Assembly (NCBI GenBank): GCA_029946045.1
Contig: JAQSDS010000424.1
Location: 1-14,127, forward strand
Origin: Rhodoferax sp.
Lineage (GTDB): Bacteria > Pseudomonadota > Gammaproteobacteria > Burkholderiales > Burkholderiaceae_C
Direction: 5' to 3'
DNA length: 14,127 nt
Both the position numbers and the translations under genes were made by a program. The notes below the pieces were generated by a model. The model was not told where the DNA came from and searched no databases. It was given only the letters and a program-made list of their open reading frames with translations. Of this stretch, positions 12,355 through 14,127 are shown piece after piece (within the stretch, counting starts at the first letter, position 1; each line of letters begins with the position of its first letter).

Positions 12355-12383
12355 ATGGGTGCGCGGGGCGCCTCAGCAGGGGT

Positions 12384-12998
12384 TTAGTTGCCGCCGCCAG
12401 TGGTGGTGGTGGTGCTGACCGTGCCGACAACCTGGCCAGCCACGGTGACCGTGCCGGTTGGGGAGACAGACACCGGAAGCACGACTTCGGCAGATGCTGT
12501 GGTGCCAAGAAGGAATACGGTAGGTGTGTCTGTGGCGGTGCCAGTGGCAGTGTCACCACTGGTTTTTACGTCGAGTGCGCAAGGGGAAACCGTGACAACT
12601 TGGCCAACAGCCAGTGGATGCGGTGTAACAAAGGCAGACGCCGTGATGGTGAAAATGCAAGAGCCAAAGCCCATGGTGCCAGTGGCTGTTTTACCTTCGG
12701 AACCGATGGAGAAAGTGGGGGCTGCACCCGAGCCGCTCAGGACCAGCGTGGTGGCTGCAGTGGTGCCGAGCGCGGAAACCGCAGGGAAGGTGAACGTTTT
12801 GTCTAACACTGCGGTAACAATGGCGGTGGACGTGACGGTGTCGGTGGCGCTGATGGCTGCGGTTTTGTCCACAGTAGCCACTTTGACCACGGCGGGTGAG
12901 TCGCCACCACCGCCACAAGCAGCCAGCACGGCAGCCAGCGTCAGACCCAAAGCAAATTTAGCCAGCTTGACGCCAGACGTTGTTGAAAATTTTTGCAT
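12384..12998 (-). CDS. Small exported lipoprotein, Thr/Val/Ala-rich
   Basis: This 204-residue protein begins MQKFSTTSGVKLAKFALGLT and has a lipoprotein signal peptide with lipobox LAAC at residues 25-28. C28 would be lipidated, and the following glycines, without Asp at +2, suggest the outer membrane. The ATG at 12998 is chosen because AGGGGG lies just upstream and the signal peptide starts there; a longer frame to 13094 is not supported. The mature part is low in charge and rich in Thr, Val, Ala and Gly, with beta-strand-like runs, and ends in a TTTTTGGGN tail. I do not recognise a domain. Its position directly before the yjbH-like gene suggests a role in EPS export or surface anchoring, but this is inference from context. 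Confidence 0.78.
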   Translation of the reverse strand: MQKFSTTSGVKLAKFALGLTLAAVLAACGGGGDSPAVVKVATVDKTAAISATDTVTSTAIVTAVLDKTFTFPAVSALGTTAATTLVLSGSGAAPTFSIGSEGKTATGTMGFGSCIFTITASAFVTPHPLAVGQVVTVSPCALDVKTSGDTATGTATDTPTVFLLGTTASAEVVLPVSVSPTGTVTVAGQVVGTVSTTTTTGGGN

Positions 12999-13082
12999 TT
13001 CGATACCCCCTGTTGATAAAACCACATTAAGACTCACTAACATTTTGTGGTGCTTGCCGGGCCAATTCAGTCGCCTTTGTAC

Positions 13083-13104
13083 ATGCCGGAACAATGTGCG
13101 GCAT
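13083..13104. promoter_or_regulatory. Inverted repeat in the divergent intergenic region
   Basis: Arms ATGCCG (13083-13088) and CGGCAT (13099-13104) are 10 bp apart, about 85 bp upstream of the lipoprotein start. This spacing suits a dimeric regulator, but the arms are short. The rest of 13000-13213 shows no clear promoter pair to me, although both divergent genes must be expressed from this region. Confidence 0.3.
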
Positions 13105-13213
13105 ATTTTTGCGTTGCGGTCACAGCTTGCGGTCGCGGTAATCCATCTGTGGGCAGTATGGGTATACGAGCCTGCCGCTTGTCACAGGGTGGGGTGGTTA
13201 GAATTACCGGATC

Positions 13214-13241
13214 GCAAGATCATTTCATCTTGCCATTTTTT
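13214..13241 (+). terminator. Terminator-like hairpin in the leader of the nitronate monooxygenase gene
   Basis: Perfect 7-bp stem GCAAGAT (13214-13220) and ATCTTGC (13227-13233), 6-nt loop, then a run of six T at 13236-13241. It lies 69 bp before the start codon, and no plus-strand gene precedes it. It may be an attenuator in the leader or the end of a small RNA. A second small hairpin (CATGC 13251-13255, GCATG 13260-13264) follows. Confidence 0.5.
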
Positions 13242-13310
13242 GCCGTTGGGCATGCGCTTGCATGGGTCTGACGGAGCCTCTAGAAGCGGTTGATTCGCTC
13301 AAGGATTTTC

Positions 13311-14127
13311 ATGAAACGTGTTGATGATTTTCGTCTGAAGTTCGGTAAAAAAGAGTATGTGCCGATCATGGTCGGCGGTATGGGGGTGGACATTTCAACC
13401 GCCGAACTGGCGCTGGAAACGGCCCGCCTCGGTGGCATTGGGCATATTTCAGATGCCATGGTCAACGATGTCTCGGACCGGCGCTTTGACACCAGTTTTG
13501 TCAAAGACAAGACCAAGCAGTACAAGTACAACATCAACAACGCTGACAAGTCCGGCGTCAAGTTCGACCTGGATGTGCTGGCGGACGCCACGCGGCGCCA
13601 TGTGGGTGCCACCATGGACGCAAAAAAGGGCGATGGCCTGATTTTTGTTAACTGCATGGAAAAGCTCACCATGAACGGCCCGCGCGAGACGCTGCAGGTG
13701 CGCATGGCTTCGGCGCTGGATGCCGGCATTGACGGTATCACCATGAGCGCGGGTCTGCATCTGGGCTCGTTTGGCCTGATTGCCGAGCACCCGCGTTTTC
13801 GCGATGCCAAGCTGGGCATCATTGTTTCCAGCGTGCGTGCCCTGCAGTTGTTCCTGCGTAAAAACGCCCGTCTGAACCGCTTGCCCGACTACGTGATCGT
13901 CGAAGGCCCGTTGGCCGGCGGTCACTTGGGCTTTGGCCTGGACTGGGCGCAATACGACCTGGCGACCATCATTGCCGAGGTCATCAAGTACGTTAAAGAC
14001 GAGCAGCTCAACATTCCGGTCATTGCTGCTGGTGGTATTTTTACCGGCAGCGATGCCGTGTCGTTTCTTGAAACCGGCTCGGCGGCGGTGCAGGTGGCCA
14101 CGCGCTTTACCGTGTCCAACGAATGTG
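13311..14127 (+). CDS. Nitronate monooxygenase (2-nitropropane dioxygenase family), cut at the window edge
   Basis: The first 272 residues of an FMN-dependent TIM-barrel enzyme of the nitronate monooxygenase family are present; the frame is still open at the last base. Such enzymes oxidise alkyl nitronates to carbonyl compounds and nitrite, and some members have other flavin-dependent roles. PIMVGGMGVDIST near residues 18-30 is the first barrel strand with the FMN-side GG. TMSAGLHLGSFG (about 144-155) and VEGPLAGGHLGFGLDW (about 197-212) are the conserved central motifs, the latter carrying the His expected near the flavin. PVIAAGGIFTGSDAV (about 236-250) is the phosphate-binding loop. The ATG at 13311 follows AAGGA at 13301-13305. 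It is transcribed divergently from the lipoprotein gene and is probably not part of the EPS locus. Confidence 0.9.
   Translation, partial: MKRVDDFRLKFGKKEYVPIMVGGMGVDISTAELALETARLGGIGHISDAMVNDVSDRRFDTSFVKDKTKQYKYNINNADKSGVKFDLDVLADATRRHVGATMDAKKGDGLIFVNCMEKLTMNGPRETLQVRMASALDAGIDGITMSAGLHLGSFGLIAEHPRFRDAKLGIIVSSVRALQLFLRKNARLNRLPDYVIVEGPLAGGHLGFGLDWAQYDLATIIAEVIKYVKDEQLNIPVIAAGGIFTGSDAVSFLETGSAAVQVATRFTVSNEC

Noticed and set aside
12388..13293. Plus-strand open frame opposite the lipoprotein gene
   Set aside because: Its translation is low-complexity and mirrors the Thr/Val-rich lipoprotein, which has a signal peptide and ribosome-binding site.
13280..13952. Minus-strand open frames opposite the nitronate monooxygenase gene
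   Set aside because: The plus strand encodes an unmistakable flavoenzyme with conserved motifs; the opposite frames show none.

Overview
The window looks like chromosomal DNA of a Burkholderiales betaproteobacterium, most like Comamonadaceae (Rhodoferax/Polaromonas type). This is inferred from the high G+C, the codon use, the style of the IS21 element and the sequence of the nitronate monooxygenase; no rRNA or marker gene confirms it. The fixed backbone resembles the end of an exopolysaccharide (EPS) locus. It holds a broken SGNH hydrolase (103-770), a WcaI-type glycosyltransferase (6978-8309), a VanZ-family membrane protein (9732-10106), a YjbH-type outer-membrane protein (10219-12303, minus), a small lipoprotein (12384-12998, minus) and, divergent from that, a nitronate monooxygenase cut by the window edge (13311-14127).

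Accessory cargo sits between the backbone genes: a solitary BrnA-type antitoxin (928-1206, minus), a complete IS21-family insertion sequence with istA/istB and a 5-bp target duplication (1344-4160), a TumE/TumA toxin-antitoxin pair (4610-5313), a GSU2403-type nucleotidyltransferase-fold protein (5835-6794) and an MntA/HepT (MNT/HEPN) toxin-antitoxin pair (8779-9419). Several of these have palindromic sites over their likely promoters, which suggests autoregulation.

Almost every gap is filled by three families of short palindromic repeats, called A, B and C here. A is built from a half-unit reading 'cgtcattgcgag...gcaatccag' and its inverse. B is a 65-70 bp unit bounded by 'tgtgggag' and 'ctcccaca'. 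C is 'gtaggagcggcggcagccgc' plus flank, and its reverse complement forms the right half of some B units. The repeats abut or overlap gene ends. One supplies the last 11 codons and stop of vanZ, one overlaps the stop of the nucleotidyltransferase gene, and one complete A palindrome lies in frame inside the glycosyltransferase gene, adding about 27 codons. No transposase of the REP-associated (RAYT) type is visible, so mobilisation in trans is assumed.

The observations most worth following are the in-frame palindrome in the glycosyltransferase, the 19-G tract that breaks the SGNH hydrolase, the repeat-made C-terminus of VanZ, and the terminator-like hairpins before yjbH and in the leader of the nitronate monooxygenase gene.
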